Notes: generated from the letters alone by a model not told the origin. A DNA stretch of 44,020 nucleotides from an uncultured Porphyromonadaceae bacterium (GCA_947175695.1 CAMWNT010000005.1:1-44020); one strand, 5' to 3'; counted from the first letter of the stretch, positions 32,866 through 42,466 are shown. A program made the numbers and translations.

Positions 32866-33780
32866 TCAATCCGTGATATTTTCAAATTGTTCCCAGAAAG
32901 GGGATCGTCGATAGGAATCGACCCTCCCCCGGGGAACTATCACCCGGCAGTCGCGCCACGACGCGTCGTCGTCGGGCTCGAAGAGCGAGGATGCGCATTC
33001 CACCGACGGGGGCACCAAGGCCGGCGACTCGATCAGCCGCAGACTCCGGCATCCGCTGACGATCAACTCGCCAAGCATCCGGCAGCGGGCCGGAAGCACG
33101 AGGCGCCGAAGATTAATGCAGTCGGCGAAGGCATACGACCCTACCTCTTCGCAACGCGCCGGCAGCACTATGTCGGAAAGCGCAAAGCATCGGGCAAAGG
33201 CGTTGTTGCCGATCTTCGACACTCCGCGCGGTATTGAATCGAGAGTCAGCGAAGCGCAGTCGACAAACGCCAGCGCCCCGATCTCGCGGAGCGAAGCCGG
33301 CAGGCGTTCGAGATCCAGACTGCGGCAATCGGCGAAGGCCGATTTCGGGATGATCTGTATGCGGTCGGGGAGCTGCAGGGTGCGCAGGCTCCGGCAGCCC
33401 CTGAACGCCCCCTCCTTGATTCCGGCAAGCGTGGGGGGCACTTCGATTTCTTCGAGATCTTCACAATAGGCGAACGCATAGTCGGAGATGACCGCACACT
33501 GCGAACCCTCTTCAAACACTACGCGGCGCAACCCTTCGCACCCGGCGAAGCAGAAATCCGGTATCTGCCTGACGCGAGCCGGAATATAGGCAATGCTGTC
33601 GCCCTGACGATAGCCAAGCTTTTCGGCCGTCCCTTCGGGTCGCAGGGATGCGGCGGCGGTGGCCGCCGTTGCCATGACGGCGATCATGACGGCGATCACG
33701 ACAGCGAACGCCGGCCCCCCGCGCCGGCAGCGACGCAGGCGCGAGAAGAGCGACATGATATTTTGAAGTCTGAGAGTCAT
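32866..33780 (-). CDS. Small BspA-type leucine-rich-repeat protein
   Basis: 304 residues (or 296 from the ATG at 33756). A basic N-terminus (RLRRCRRGGPAFAVVIAVMI, AVMATAATAAA) acts as signal or membrane anchor. Residues ~60-265 are LRR_5 repeats (IPDFCFAGCEGLRRVVFEEG, SDYAFAYCEDLEEIEVPPTL, KIGNNAFARCFALSDIVLPA). The end (RVIVPRGRVDSYRRSPFWEQ) is the usual LRR_5 closing unit. There is no type IX tail, unlike the large BspA-like protein at 6.2-9.2 kb. It follows the one-span membrane protein gene by 44 bp and is probably in its operon. Function unknown, likely surface or periplasmic. Confidence 0.85.
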   Translation of the reverse strand: MTLRLQNIMSLFSRLRRCRRGGPAFAVVIAVMIAVMATAATAAASLRPEGTAEKLGYRQGDSIAYIPARVRQIPDFCFAGCEGLRRVVFEEGSQCAVISDYAFAYCEDLEEIEVPPTLAGIKEGAFRGCRSLRTLQLPDRIQIIPKSAFADCRSLDLERLPASLREIGALAFVDCASLTLDSIPRGVSKIGNNAFARCFALSDIVLPARCEEVGSYAFADCINLRRLVLPARCRMLGELIVSGCRSLRLIESPALVPPSVECASSLFEPDDDASWRDCRVIVPRGRVDSYRRSPFWEQFENITD

Positions 33781-33824
33781 GGCTTGTGAATTTCGATTTT
33801 ATGCTCGCGGGCCTGCGGGCGCCG

Positions 33825-34430
33825 TCACCGGGGCGGCTCCGCATCGGCGGCGTCGCTCCCCGGAATCAGCGGATGACGGTCGGGAGCGGGATAGATCTTG
33901 CTGACGTCGGCTGTGTCGACGCGAGTGACGATCCATGTGCTCTCGCCCCGCCATGGGAGAGTCGCGTGATAACGTTCAAGCTCGATTCTTGCAGGGAGAT
34001 TGCCGAGCATCAGCTTCAGAAGCTGGGCCGCGACATGATCGTTGCAAGCCGAGACGACCAGGTCGCCCGGATATGGCTCGATGGTGTCGTTGATCGCCTT
34101 ATAGGGGATGACGACCCCCTCGAAGGTCTTGAAAATGTCGCCGCGTCGCGTGATTTTCTCGACATAGCCATACTGCACGATCCCCTCCTCATATGGAGAG
34201 AACCATCGCAGCCACACGGCATATGCCAGGCCGAGGAGAATCCCTATGACAACCAGCGCGCCCCAGAACTTCCACGACCTTGAGGCGGGACGCAGATGCT
34301 CCCATTCGTCTTCATTGTCGTAGTATTTCGGGTCGTCAGGTTTCGGCTCGGGCGTCTTCGGACGCTTCGGAGCCTCGGGCTGATGAGGGGTATTGAAGTA
34401 GTCTTCTTCTTCAGTATCCTTGTTAAGCAT
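33825..34430 (-). CDS. Single-span membrane protein, function unknown
   Basis: 201 residues. Residues 1-52 are charged and acidic with KPKTPEPKPDDP-like repeats, residues ~53-72 form one membrane span (FWGALVVIGILLGLAYAVWL), and the rest is periplasmic (YEEGIVQYGYVEKITRRGDI, TFEGVVIPYKAI). This pattern is common in conserved Bacteroidales proteins of unknown function. It sits between the flippase-like gene upstream (61-bp gap) and the small BspA-like gene, all same strand. An envelope role is inference. Confidence 0.8.
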   Translation of the reverse strand: MLNKDTEEEDYFNTPHQPEAPKRPKTPEPKPDDPKYYDNEDEWEHLRPASRSWKFWGALVVIGILLGLAYAVWLRWFSPYEEGIVQYGYVEKITRRGDIFKTFEGVVIPYKAINDTIEPYPGDLVVSACNDHVAAQLLKLMLGNLPARIELERYHATLPWRGESTWIVTRVDTADVSKIYPAPDRHPLIPGSDAADAEPPR

Positions 34431-34491
34431 CGGGTGATGATTGAGTCTGAGTTGATGGTAAAAAGGTTGGGCTGGGGCGGGGTGGCCGGGG

Positions 34492-35568
34492 TTATTTGTC
34501 GGCCGTTGTGTCGACCGTCGGATCGACCTTTGTGTCGGCCGGCGTCAGGTCGGCGTGCCGGCGTCCGATCCCGGAGATATAGAACATCGTGAAGATGCCG
34601 AGAATTATGAGCATGACCGTCTGTCCGCTCCATTGAAGCATCGAGAAGGCGGTGCCTTCGGTGTCGCTGATGCCGTAGATGGCGAGGCCGAACATGACGG
34701 CGATATTCCATGGGCCGAGTCCGCCGTTGCTCGGCACAGCCATGCCGATCGAGCTGAGCACGAATGCCACGAGGCAGGGTTCGAGTCCGAATCCGAGTCG
34801 CGGCTCGCCACACAACGCGCGGGTGAACGGGAATGCGAAGAACGCCACATAGAGCTGCACAAAATAGCATCCCCATAGCAGGAACGTCAGCACTACAAAC
34901 CATCCCTTCCCCTTCATGCGTCCGACTGAGGCGAAACCCTCCCAGAGCTGGTGTCCCCATTGGCGCAGACGCTCGACGAATTTCGTGTCGCGCCAGATGC
35001 GGAGCGCTCCCCATGCGAGGGCGCAGGCGGCTGCGATGCCGATCCAGAGCCAAGGGGATGCGGCGAGGTCGACGAGGTCGCGCCCGACGGGGTATTTGGT
35101 CAGGAAGGCGTTGATGGCGGAATTGGCAACAAGAAACGTCAGCAAGAGCAGGGTCGCGACGGCGGCCGTGTCGGCGAGGCGGTCGGAGACCATCGATCCG
35201 AGCACAGTCGTGAACGGGGCTTTCTGGCGGCGCGAGATGTAGGTGCATCGCCAGAGCTCGCCGAGCCGGGGGAATATCAGATTGAGCGCGTAGCATCCGA
35301 AGATCGAACAGCAAAGGGCCATGTAGGGGGGATTGATGCCGAGCGAACGGAGCTGAAGACGCCAGCGGGCCGCACGCACCATATGCGAGAGGATACTGAT
35401 GGCCATGGCGGCGAGAATCCACCAATAATCGCATCCCTTGCGGATGATATCGATCATCTCCGGGAAGTCGACCTTGCGGAATAGATACCAAAGCAACCCT
35501 ACGGTCAAAGCGAAGGGCAGAATCCATCCCGCGAGGCGGCGGTCGATATGTGAGGCCAAAGTCGTCAT
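34492..35568 (-). CDS. YbhN/LPG-synthase-TM-family membrane protein (flippase-like)
   Basis: 358 residues with about 8 hydrophobic spans (e.g. LAGWILPFALTVGLLWYLF, LTFLLWGCYFVQLYVAFFAF). Family signatures include AARWRLQLRSLGI, YALNLIFPRLGELWRCTYIS, GSMVSDRLADTAAV and SSIGMAVPSNGGLGPWNIAV. It matches the LPG_synthase_TM (PF03706) domain without the soluble LPG-synthase half, so lysyl-PG transfer activity is not implied; related proteins move lipids or glycolipids across membranes. A TAACTTTG -7-like element at 35577-35584 lies 9 bp before the ATG, implying a very short leader. Confidence 0.88.
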   Translation of the reverse strand: MTTLASHIDRRLAGWILPFALTVGLLWYLFRKVDFPEMIDIIRKGCDYWWILAAMAISILSHMVRAARWRLQLRSLGINPPYMALCCSIFGCYALNLIFPRLGELWRCTYISRRQKAPFTTVLGSMVSDRLADTAAVATLLLLTFLVANSAINAFLTKYPVGRDLVDLAASPWLWIGIAAACALAWGALRIWRDTKFVERLRQWGHQLWEGFASVGRMKGKGWFVVLTFLLWGCYFVQLYVAFFAFPFTRALCGEPRLGFGLEPCLVAFVLSSIGMAVPSNGGLGPWNIAVMFGLAIYGISDTEGTAFSMLQWSGQTVMLIILGIFTMFYISGIGRRHADLTPADTKVDPTVDTTADK

Positions 35569-35653
35569 TTAATTGGCAAAGTTAGCAAATAGTTGTCATA
35601 TTTCCTTGGGTTGTCGGCATAAAAAGGGATTAAAAAGGATGGCGGGGATAAAA

Positions 35654-35679
35654 AAAGCGCCTCCCGCGGGAGGCGCTTT
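35654..35679 (-). terminator. Rho-independent terminator of secDF
   Basis: AAAGCGCCTCCC / GGGAGGCGCTTT arms with a 2-nt loop, followed on the minus strand by seven Ts. It lies 51 bp after the secDF stop (35730). A textbook intrinsic terminator. Confidence 0.93.
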
Positions 35680-35729
35680 CTATGATAGTCGAATTTTTGA
35701 TTCTAATCCGGGATCAATCCGGCGCAGGA

Positions 35730-38702
35730 TCAGTTGAAGCGACGGTTGCCGTTGAGGGCGGGTTTGCCCGCTTCGGCGGCAGCCTGCTTCTTGGCGCCGC
35801 GCTTCAGGATCGAGTAGGCGATCGGAGCGGCGCAGTAGAGCGAGCAGAATGTGCCGGCGATGACGCCGAAGATCATTGCGAATGTGAACGAACGGATCGT
35901 GTCGCCGCCGAGGAAGAAGATGCAGAGGAGCACGAGCAGAGTCGAGAACGACGTCATGAACGTACGCGTCAGCGTGGTGTTGAGCGAGCGGTTGATCGTT
36001 GTGAAGCGGTCTTCCTTCGGATAGACCTTCATCATTTCGCGCACACGGTCGAATACAACCACCGTGTCATTGATCTGATAGCCGATGATGGTCAGGATAG
36101 CGGCGATGAAGCTCTGGTCGATTTCCATCGAGAAGGGGAAGAAGCCCCAGCATACGGAGTAGAAGCCGATGATCAGGAACGCGGTCAGGGCGACGGCTGC
36201 GACAGCGCCTACAGAGAAGGCGATGTTGCGGAAGCGCAGAAGGATGTAGAGGAACATGCAGACCACTGCGATGCCCACAGCCCAGCAAGCGTCGGCGCGC
36301 ATGTCGTCGGCCACGCTCGGGCCCACTTTCTGGATCGAGATGATGCCGTTGTTTTCGTCGGCCACAGTGAACGCCTCTTTCGAGAGCACTTTGCCGTCGG
36401 CGCCGGTCAGCTCGTTCTGAAGGTTGGAGTAGAGGAGGTCGGTGATCTCGTTTTCTACGCCTTCGGATTCGTCGGCGATCTTATAGCTTGTGGAGATACG
36501 CACCTTCGAGGGCTGGTCGATAGTGATGACGTTGACAGAGACAGTCTTGTCGTTGGCGGCGTTCTGGAATACGTCGCGCAGACGCTCTTCGACATCCTTG
36601 GGATTGACATCCTTGGCGAGCTGCACCACATAGTTGCGGCCGCCGGAGAAGTCGATGCCCTGGTTCATGCCGCGGATTGCGAGCGAAGCGATCGACACAA
36701 CGATGAGAGCTACCCACACGGCAGCCACTTTCTTCGACTGGCCGAGGAAGTTGATCTTGGTGCCGGCGAGGAAGTTGCGGCTCAGCGCGGTGCTGAAGGT
36801 CATGCCTGCGCAACGGCCGTTTTTAGTGATCAGGTCGAATGCGATGCGAGTCAGGAAGACTGCAGTGAAGAATGAGCAGACGAGGCCGATGATCAGAGTG
36901 GTGGCGAAGCCCTTGATCGGACCCGAGCCGAAGATGAGAAGGATCACGCCGGTGATGACCGAAGTGAGGTTGGAGTCGAAGATAGCGGAGAAGGCGTTGG
37001 AATAGCCTTCGGAGATTGCCTGGCGAAGCTTCTTGCCGAGGGCGAGCTCCTCTTTGGTGCGCTCGAAGATAAGCACATTGGCGTCGACGGCCATACCCAG
37101 AGCGAGCACGATACCGGCGATACCCGAGAGAGTCAGCACAGCCTGGAGCGAAGCCAGAATGCCGAGAGTGAAGAAGAGGTTGAGGATAAGGCCGATGTTG
37201 GCTACAAGGCCGGGCACAACGCCATAGATGCAGATCATGAAGATCATCAGAAGCACGAGAGCCACGATGAACGATACAAAGCCCTGCTGGATTGCTTCGG
37301 CGCCGAGCGACGGGCCGATCACGTTGTTGCTGACAACTTTGACCTGAGCCGACATTTTACCCGACTTAAGCACGTTGGCAAGGTCGTTGGCCTCTTCGGG
37401 AGTGAAGTTGCCGGTGATCTCGGAGCTGCCGCCGGTGATCTCGTTGTTGACGTTGGGATAGGAGTATACGCGGTTGTCGAGCACGATTGCGATCGGGCGG
37501 TTGATGTTGTTGCGAGTGAGTGTAGCCCATTCGCGTGCGCCCTTGTCGTTCATTCGCATGTTGACGGTGTTGCCGCGCATGTTGTCGTATTCGGAAGTTG
37601 CGGAAGTCACGACATCGCCTTCGAGTGCGGCGTCGCCCTTGAGGGCGATGAGCTGATAGTAGGGGGTTGTGCGATATTCCTTATCGTTTTTCTTGATGGG
37701 ATTGCCCTGTGCGTCGAGCACGGGGATCTCGATGGGCTTCACTTCCCACACGGCGGAGAAGTCGCTGGGGAGCTTCTGCTTTGCGAGGGGCGACGCGAAG
37801 ATAGAGTCGACGAGAGCCTGGTTGGCGGGAGCCACCATGCCGATGACGGGGCTTCCGTCGCGCTGGCGGCCGCCGAGGAGCTCGATGACATTGACCTTGT
37901 TGATGGAGTCTTGAGCGGCGTATGCTTCAGCGAAAGCGGCGAGCTCGGGAAGGATCTCGTTATAGTTGTAGACTTCGAAGAATTCGAGGTTGGCCGAAGA
38001 TTTGAGCAGGTCGGTCACACGTTCGGGCTCTTTGACGCCCGGGAGCTCGAGGAGGATCTGTCCGGTCTTGTCCTGAAGCTTCTGGATGTTGGGCGCTACG
38101 ACGCCGAACTGGTCGATACGTGTGCGGAAGATGTTGAAAGCCGCGTCAACCTGCGATTCGACTGTCTGCTGGAGAGCAGCAGTCACTTCCTGGTTGGAGG
38201 CTCCGCTTTTGAGTTTGCCAAGGTATTCGCCTTCGCGGTCGAAGAGCGAAGCCATAGTGCCGGGCTGGAAATAGGAAGCCACTTTCTGCACGAAGTCCTT
38301 GTCGGAATCCTTGACGCCGGCTTTCTGAGCCTTTGCGATGGCGTCGTTGATCTGAGTGAGAGCGGCGGGGCCGGCTGCATACTGGCGCAGGATGTCGGGC
38401 ACAGAGATTTCGAGCACGACGTTCATACCTCCCTTGAGGTCGAGGCCGAGGCCGATTTCCATTTTACGCACCTGATTGTAGGTGTAGCCGAGATAGACTT
38501 TCTCTTTGTCGATTGAGTCGTTGAATTGCTTCAGACTTTGCTTGTAGACGTCGTTGGTGACGTCGGATGTGCCTGATGCCTTGGCTGCGAATTCCTGGGC
38601 CTGCTTCTCATAGTGTGATGTCACGAAGGAGAAGCTGATGTAGAAGCCGCAGATGAGGATCAGGAGCACTGCGATGGTGCTGATAAACCCTTTGTTCTGC
38701 AT
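35730..38702 (-). CDS. secDF: Protein translocase subunit SecDF (fused)
   Basis: 990 residues; proton-motive-force-driven partner of SecYEG that helps pull exported proteins across the inner membrane. The SecD part carries GLDLKGGM at ~86-93, a P1 periplasmic domain, and the membrane block around GLILNLFFTLGILASLQAVL and LALGMAVDANVLIFERTKEE. The SecF part begins around residue 640 (SIASLAIRGMNQGIDFSGGR) and ends with TIIGYQINDTVVVFDRVREM and FFLGGDTIRSFTFAMIFGVI. The fusion is normal in Bacteroidetes, and length is typical. It is monocistronic with its own promoter and a strong terminator. Confidence 0.96.
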   Translation of the reverse strand: MQNKGFISTIAVLLILICGFYISFSFVTSHYEKQAQEFAAKASGTSDVTNDVYKQSLKQFNDSIDKEKVYLGYTYNQVRKMEIGLGLDLKGGMNVVLEISVPDILRQYAAGPAALTQINDAIAKAQKAGVKDSDKDFVQKVASYFQPGTMASLFDREGEYLGKLKSGASNQEVTAALQQTVESQVDAAFNIFRTRIDQFGVVAPNIQKLQDKTGQILLELPGVKEPERVTDLLKSSANLEFFEVYNYNEILPELAAFAEAYAAQDSINKVNVIELLGGRQRDGSPVIGMVAPANQALVDSIFASPLAKQKLPSDFSAVWEVKPIEIPVLDAQGNPIKKNDKEYRTTPYYQLIALKGDAALEGDVVTSATSEYDNMRGNTVNMRMNDKGAREWATLTRNNINRPIAIVLDNRVYSYPNVNNEITGGSSEITGNFTPEEANDLANVLKSGKMSAQVKVVSNNVIGPSLGAEAIQQGFVSFIVALVLLMIFMICIYGVVPGLVANIGLILNLFFTLGILASLQAVLTLSGIAGIVLALGMAVDANVLIFERTKEELALGKKLRQAISEGYSNAFSAIFDSNLTSVITGVILLIFGSGPIKGFATTLIIGLVCSFFTAVFLTRIAFDLITKNGRCAGMTFSTALSRNFLAGTKINFLGQSKKVAAVWVALIVVSIASLAIRGMNQGIDFSGGRNYVVQLAKDVNPKDVEERLRDVFQNAANDKTVSVNVITIDQPSKVRISTSYKIADESEGVENEITDLLYSNLQNELTGADGKVLSKEAFTVADENNGIISIQKVGPSVADDMRADACWAVGIAVVCMFLYILLRFRNIAFSVGAVAAVALTAFLIIGFYSVCWGFFPFSMEIDQSFIAAILTIIGYQINDTVVVFDRVREMMKVYPKEDRFTTINRSLNTTLTRTFMTSFSTLLVLLCIFFLGGDTIRSFTFAMIFGVIAGTFCSLYCAAPIAYSILKRGAKKQAAAEAGKPALNGNRRFN

Positions 38703-38852
38703 TTGAAGATTTTATTGTTATTGTTTTTTAATATTATAATGTCAGGTGGCCGTCGGGGAGAAGCGCCGTCGGGGGAGTGGATGCCCGGGGCGGCGTTGGC
38801 CTACGGCAAGGTGAAATCGGGCGCAACGGAGTTGCGTCTACTTTTCAACTTG

Positions 38853-38860
38853 CAAAGATA
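38853..38860 (-). promoter_or_regulatory. -7 element (TATCTTTG) of secDF
   Basis: Minus-strand TATCTTTG; the start would be near 38847 and the leader about 145 nt. The upstream DNA is AT-rich; no exact -33 at ideal spacing. Confidence 0.5.
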
Positions 38861-38935
38861 ATTCAAATTTTTTAGCAAATAAAGTGTAATCGCGCTTTTT
38901 TTGAGTTTATTAGGTTTTTTTCCGCATAGCGAGGG

Positions 38936-41005
38936 TCAGAAGTCTTCTTCGTCGTCGTCTTCGTTCGGCTTGCGGGCGCGGGTGTTGGCTTTGGTCTGCG
39001 TGGGTTTGTTTTTGAGCAGGATTTCCGGCTTCATCATGTCGATGGGGGTGGCAAACACCTGCCATGTCTCGTCTTTATTCCAGTTTTGCTTGATGCTGAT
39101 GGCTTTCGGATAGTAGTAGGCCATTTCGGGAAGCAACCCTGTGACGGGATCGCCGGAGTCCCATTTGCCGTTGGCGTTAAGGTCTTCGGTCACACGTATA
39201 TAGTATTTCCCGGGGTTGATGTGGAGGAAGCGGGCTACGCCGTTTTCAAGGGGCACGATCGCCAGGGGCGCGTCTTGCTGGGAGAGGAGCTCGACGAATG
39301 CGGGCAGGCCGGAGGGCCAGTCGGAGAGGCGCATGGTCAGCGAGCAGTAGGCTTTTTCGGCTTTGGTGGTGAATTCGCGGCTGATCGAGCCGTTGTGGAG
39401 GCCGTAGAGCCCTTGCATGGCGAGCGAGTCGATCGTGACGCGATATTGTGTGTCGTATTCCCAGGGGCCTTCGATCGCAAGGCGGCGTGGATTGAGCGTG
39501 TCGGGAATGAGGCGGGGGCGGGCTATGGGATTCCAGACGGTGTCGGTCTTCATTTCGAGCCGGATCGCAGTGGAGTCGAGCGAGGCGAGCGGAGTGGCGG
39601 TCTCGATGATGACGGGGCGGTTGACGTCCTGGGTGGCGGGCGAGATGAAGTCGACTTTCAGCAGCGCGATCGGGGGCGCGGCCGCGGAGTCTTGTTGCGC
39701 TTCGGAGTCATGCTTCTTTTTGTCGGCCTCTTTCTTTTGCTTTTTTTCGAGCTCTTTGCGCGCTTTTTCAGCGGCGGCGCGAAGTCGGGTGCGGTCGGTT
39801 GTGAATCGCAGGGTGTCGGCTTTGGCTGTATAGTTGAGCACTGAGTCGAGCACATCATAGCGCAGCGCGAGGCGGAGCGTGTCGGTAGCCACAAGCGCGG
39901 GCGATTTGAGCCAAAGCGAGATTGTGTCGTTGCCGGGGGAGTGTTCGGCGATAGCCCATCCTTTGATGTCGGGCATCCCGACGATGGTCATTTCCGGCAT
40001 CGCGGCCATAGGGGCGTTGAAGATCAGATCGAGGCGGGTGGAGTCGACTCGTTCGTATTTCTGAATGTATTGCTGTTTGCGAGCTGTCGGGAATGAGCGG
40101 AGGATGACGTCGTTGGGGAAGAAGAGGGTGCGGCGGCGTTCGACTACAGTGTCGAGCCGTTCGAGTCGGAGGTCGAAGATGGAGTCGGTGGCGACAGCCT
40201 GCTCGGCATAGGGGGAGATGATGACATCGGAGAATGCCACTTCTTCGTCGGGGTTGGTGAAGAGATAGTCGCTGTTGGCGTCGTCGAGGGCGTAGATGCG
40301 ATATCTGCCGGCGGGAAGGCCTTCGATTGAGAATCGTCCGCGGTCGTCGGTGCGCGCCACACGATAGAATCTTTGCGAGAAGAGAGCGGCGTTGACGGAT
40401 TGCATGTAGTTGGCGGGATGCTCCGCAGGCACAATCGTGTCGGCCGGAGTGCCGTTGTAGAGGGAGTCGGGAAGGCGGTGGAGTCCGACGAGCTTGAGCT
40501 GCATCGGCTCGAGAGCGCGGGCCGAGAGCACGTGTCCGGCGATGCGGAGCGAGTCGATCTGCGGGCCGGTGGAGAATGTGTAGGAGAAGTTTTCGAGCCG
40601 GTTGCCTTCGTTGTTGTCTTCGATGGCGTCGGCAAAGTCGATAGTGTAGGTCGTGTTGGGCAGGAGGGAGTCGTTGAACTGCACTGTCACTCTGCGGCCG
40701 AGCGACGACACTCTTGGCACAGACTTCGACGGGGGCGAGACGATCACTTTCGAGAATGCGTCTTTGACATTGACGAGTTCGTCGAATGTGATGTTGATTT
40801 TCTCGATGTCCACCGGAATGTCTTTCGAGCCGGGCGCCGGCGTCGCGCTGACATATCTTGGCGGGCGCTCGTCGCGCGGGCCGCCGGAGGGGTTGCCGAT
40901 CGAAGCACACCCCTCGGCGATGAGGAGTATGGCGATCGTCGCCATGGTGATCAGGGCGTCAAACGGTGTGCGTATCTTGGAGGAAAAGGGATTTCTCAGA
41001 TTCAT
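38936..41005 (-). CDS. Lipoprotein with N-terminal Ig-like (Big_5/SbsA) domain
   Basis: 689 residues from ATG 41005 (MNLRNPFSSKIRTPFDALIT); the lipobox is LLIAEGCAS, so Cys is near residue 33. Residues ~40-135 match the Bacteroidetes Ig-like domain (GGPRDERPPRYVSATPAPGS, INITFDELVNVKDAFSKVIV). A carboxypeptidase-regulatory-like fold follows (GRFSIEGLPAGRYRIYALDD), a Lys/Glu-rich coiled segment (~440-470, ARKELEKKQKKEADKKKHDS), and an acidic C-terminal end (NEDDDEEDF). Such proteins are common conserved outer-membrane lipoproteins of Bacteroidales, with no defined activity. It sits upstream of secDF without an obvious terminator between. Confidence 0.88.
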   Translation of the reverse strand: MNLRNPFSSKIRTPFDALITMATIAILLIAEGCASIGNPSGGPRDERPPRYVSATPAPGSKDIPVDIEKINITFDELVNVKDAFSKVIVSPPSKSVPRVSSLGRRVTVQFNDSLLPNTTYTIDFADAIEDNNEGNRLENFSYTFSTGPQIDSLRIAGHVLSARALEPMQLKLVGLHRLPDSLYNGTPADTIVPAEHPANYMQSVNAALFSQRFYRVARTDDRGRFSIEGLPAGRYRIYALDDANSDYLFTNPDEEVAFSDVIISPYAEQAVATDSIFDLRLERLDTVVERRRTLFFPNDVILRSFPTARKQQYIQKYERVDSTRLDLIFNAPMAAMPEMTIVGMPDIKGWAIAEHSPGNDTISLWLKSPALVATDTLRLALRYDVLDSVLNYTAKADTLRFTTDRTRLRAAAEKARKELEKKQKKEADKKKHDSEAQQDSAAAPPIALLKVDFISPATQDVNRPVIIETATPLASLDSTAIRLEMKTDTVWNPIARPRLIPDTLNPRRLAIEGPWEYDTQYRVTIDSLAMQGLYGLHNGSISREFTTKAEKAYCSLTMRLSDWPSGLPAFVELLSQQDAPLAIVPLENGVARFLHINPGKYYIRVTEDLNANGKWDSGDPVTGLLPEMAYYYPKAISIKQNWNKDETWQVFATPIDMMKPEILLKNKPTQTKANTRARKPNEDDDEEDF

Positions 41006-41105
41006 GACCGCGAATTTACGAAAAAAAACGCGTGTCGGCAAATAACTATGTGTGGCGATGCATTGCCGGGGTCCCGATCCGGGGCTCACTGTGATCGCAA
41101 AATAA

Positions 41106-41135
41106 ATGGTCTGTCCGGTTGAGGGGGCAGACCAT
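41106..41135 (-). terminator. Terminator of the 41.2-kb secreted-protein gene
   Basis: ATGGTCTG / CAGACCAT arms with a 14-nt loop, followed by TTATTTTG on the minus strand, 43 bp after the stop. Confidence 0.75.
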
Positions 41136-41177
41136 ATTGACGAATTATTCTTGTGAAGATTGACGGGACGCTCTGTT

Positions 41178-42206
41178 TTACGGGCGCACCATCAGCTTCT
41201 TGCCGTTGACGATATAGAGGCCGGGCGTCAGGGCTCTGACCTCCTCTTGGGTCGCGCCGACGGCTACAACGCGGCCATCCACAGTCACAACCGTGAAGCT
41301 GTCGTCATCGGCGAGGGTCGAAACTCCGGTGATATCGCCGCTGTTGTCGGGGTCGATGTTCGGATCCATGTAGCGGTAGACGAAGTTGGTTTTCGGTACG
41401 AATTCGGTGCTGCCCGATGAGTTCTGAAGGATGGTGAAGCTGCTCTTGAGCACAGTCACCACATAAGTCGTGCCATGCACCGGCTCCCACTTCAGAACGC
41501 CTGTGCCTCTGACGATCGGGCCTTCGAATTCCATTGTCTGTCCCCCTTTGATATCAGTGGCCGATACGCCGGCGGCAAGCTTATAGAAAGCAAGGTTGTT
41601 GCCGACAGGCTCACCCCATGCGTCGGCCAGGAAGATTCGCGGACCGAATTGTGCGGGGATCGCGAAATAAGATGAAGCGACGGAGAATCCGTCGGGGAGC
41701 GAGATCGTGAACGAACTCAAGTCGTCGACATCGCCCGGCGCGGGACTGACAGCGATGTTGGGGAAGTCGCTGATATACCACATCACATTGATGTCGGGGC
41801 AGCTTGTGCGGACTCCCTTATACATGTAGGTGATCGCGCCGGCCGGGATGCGGAGATCGTATTTGTCTTTTGCGTCCCAAACTCCGTTCTGTGACTTGGC
41901 GAAGAATGTCACGACGTTGTCGTCGACTCTGACGCCGTAGTTGTCGACTTCTTGCACATAAGCGTCGCCGTTGAAGTAGATGATGCCGGTGTTGTCGGCC
42001 TTTTCGCTGGGATTGTAATAGAGCAGCGCACGGTCAGAGAACTGAATGTCGCTGACGCCTTCCTCGAAGGTCACTTTGACTTCGGTGATCGGCCCGGGGA
42101 AGTTGCCGGCGGCCGGCTCGACGCTCCATTGCTGAGCGCTGAGGGGTGATATGGCTGCCATCGCGGCTGCCACTGCCAATGTGCGGAATAAGTAGATTTT
42201 TGCCAT
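41178..42206 (-). CDS. Secreted Ig-like protein with T9SS-like tail
   Basis: 342 residues. Signal peptide at 1-24 (MAKIYLFRTLAVAAAMAAIS). The body is two to three Ig/Fn-like beta domains (GPITEVKVTFEEGVSDIQFS, DLRIPAGAITYMYKGVRTSC, FTISLPDGFSVASSYFAIPA). The C-terminus (TVDGRVVAVGATQEEV, then PGLYIVNGKKLMVRP) is a type IX sorting-like tail. No enzyme motif is seen and no named family recognised. It is monocistronic, with a terminator behind it and an AT-rich region of repeated TGCAATTTG motifs ahead. Confidence 0.86.
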   Translation of the reverse strand: MAKIYLFRTLAVAAAMAAISPLSAQQWSVEPAAGNFPGPITEVKVTFEEGVSDIQFSDRALLYYNPSEKADNTGIIYFNGDAYVQEVDNYGVRVDDNVVTFFAKSQNGVWDAKDKYDLRIPAGAITYMYKGVRTSCPDINVMWYISDFPNIAVSPAPGDVDDLSSFTISLPDGFSVASSYFAIPAQFGPRIFLADAWGEPVGNNLAFYKLAAGVSATDIKGGQTMEFEGPIVRGTGVLKWEPVHGTTYVVTVLKSSFTILQNSSGSTEFVPKTNFVYRYMDPNIDPDNSGDITGVSTLADDDSFTVVTVDGRVVAVGATQEEVRALTPGLYIVNGKKLMVRP

Positions 42207-42280
42207 AAACTGAATATTTGGTTAATAAGTAGGTAGTCGAAACATATCGCGAGATTTTTCCGAGGAGCAGTTCTGTATGA

Positions 42281-42360
42281 TTGCAATTTGCAACCGCGTC
42301 GTGGCAAATTGCAAATTGTCAGTTGCTATATGCAATTTGTGTAAATTGAAAAGTTGCAAT
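42281..42360. promoter_or_regulatory. Cluster of TTGCAATTTGC motifs upstream of the secreted-protein gene
   Basis: TTGCAATTTGC (42281-42291) and its complement (42304-42314) form an 11-bp inverted repeat with a 12-bp spacer. Further partial copies are CAAATTG (42312-42318), TGCAATTTG (42331-42339) and TTGCAAT (42354-42360). The cluster lies 75-155 bp before the ATG at 42206; the rest of 42207-42520 holds only the frdB terminator. Confidence 0.5.
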
Positions 42361-42466
42361 GGGATACTCTCGTCATTTTTAACCTAAAAAATGGTTAACG
42401 TTACCAAGTGCAAATATAAGCAAACAAATCGGAATCTACAATATAAATCGGATAAAAACAATAAAA

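Noticed and set aside
35682-36875. 397-codon plus-strand frame opposite secDF
   Set aside because: Asp/Glu/His-rich product, starts inside the secDF terminator region; shadow.
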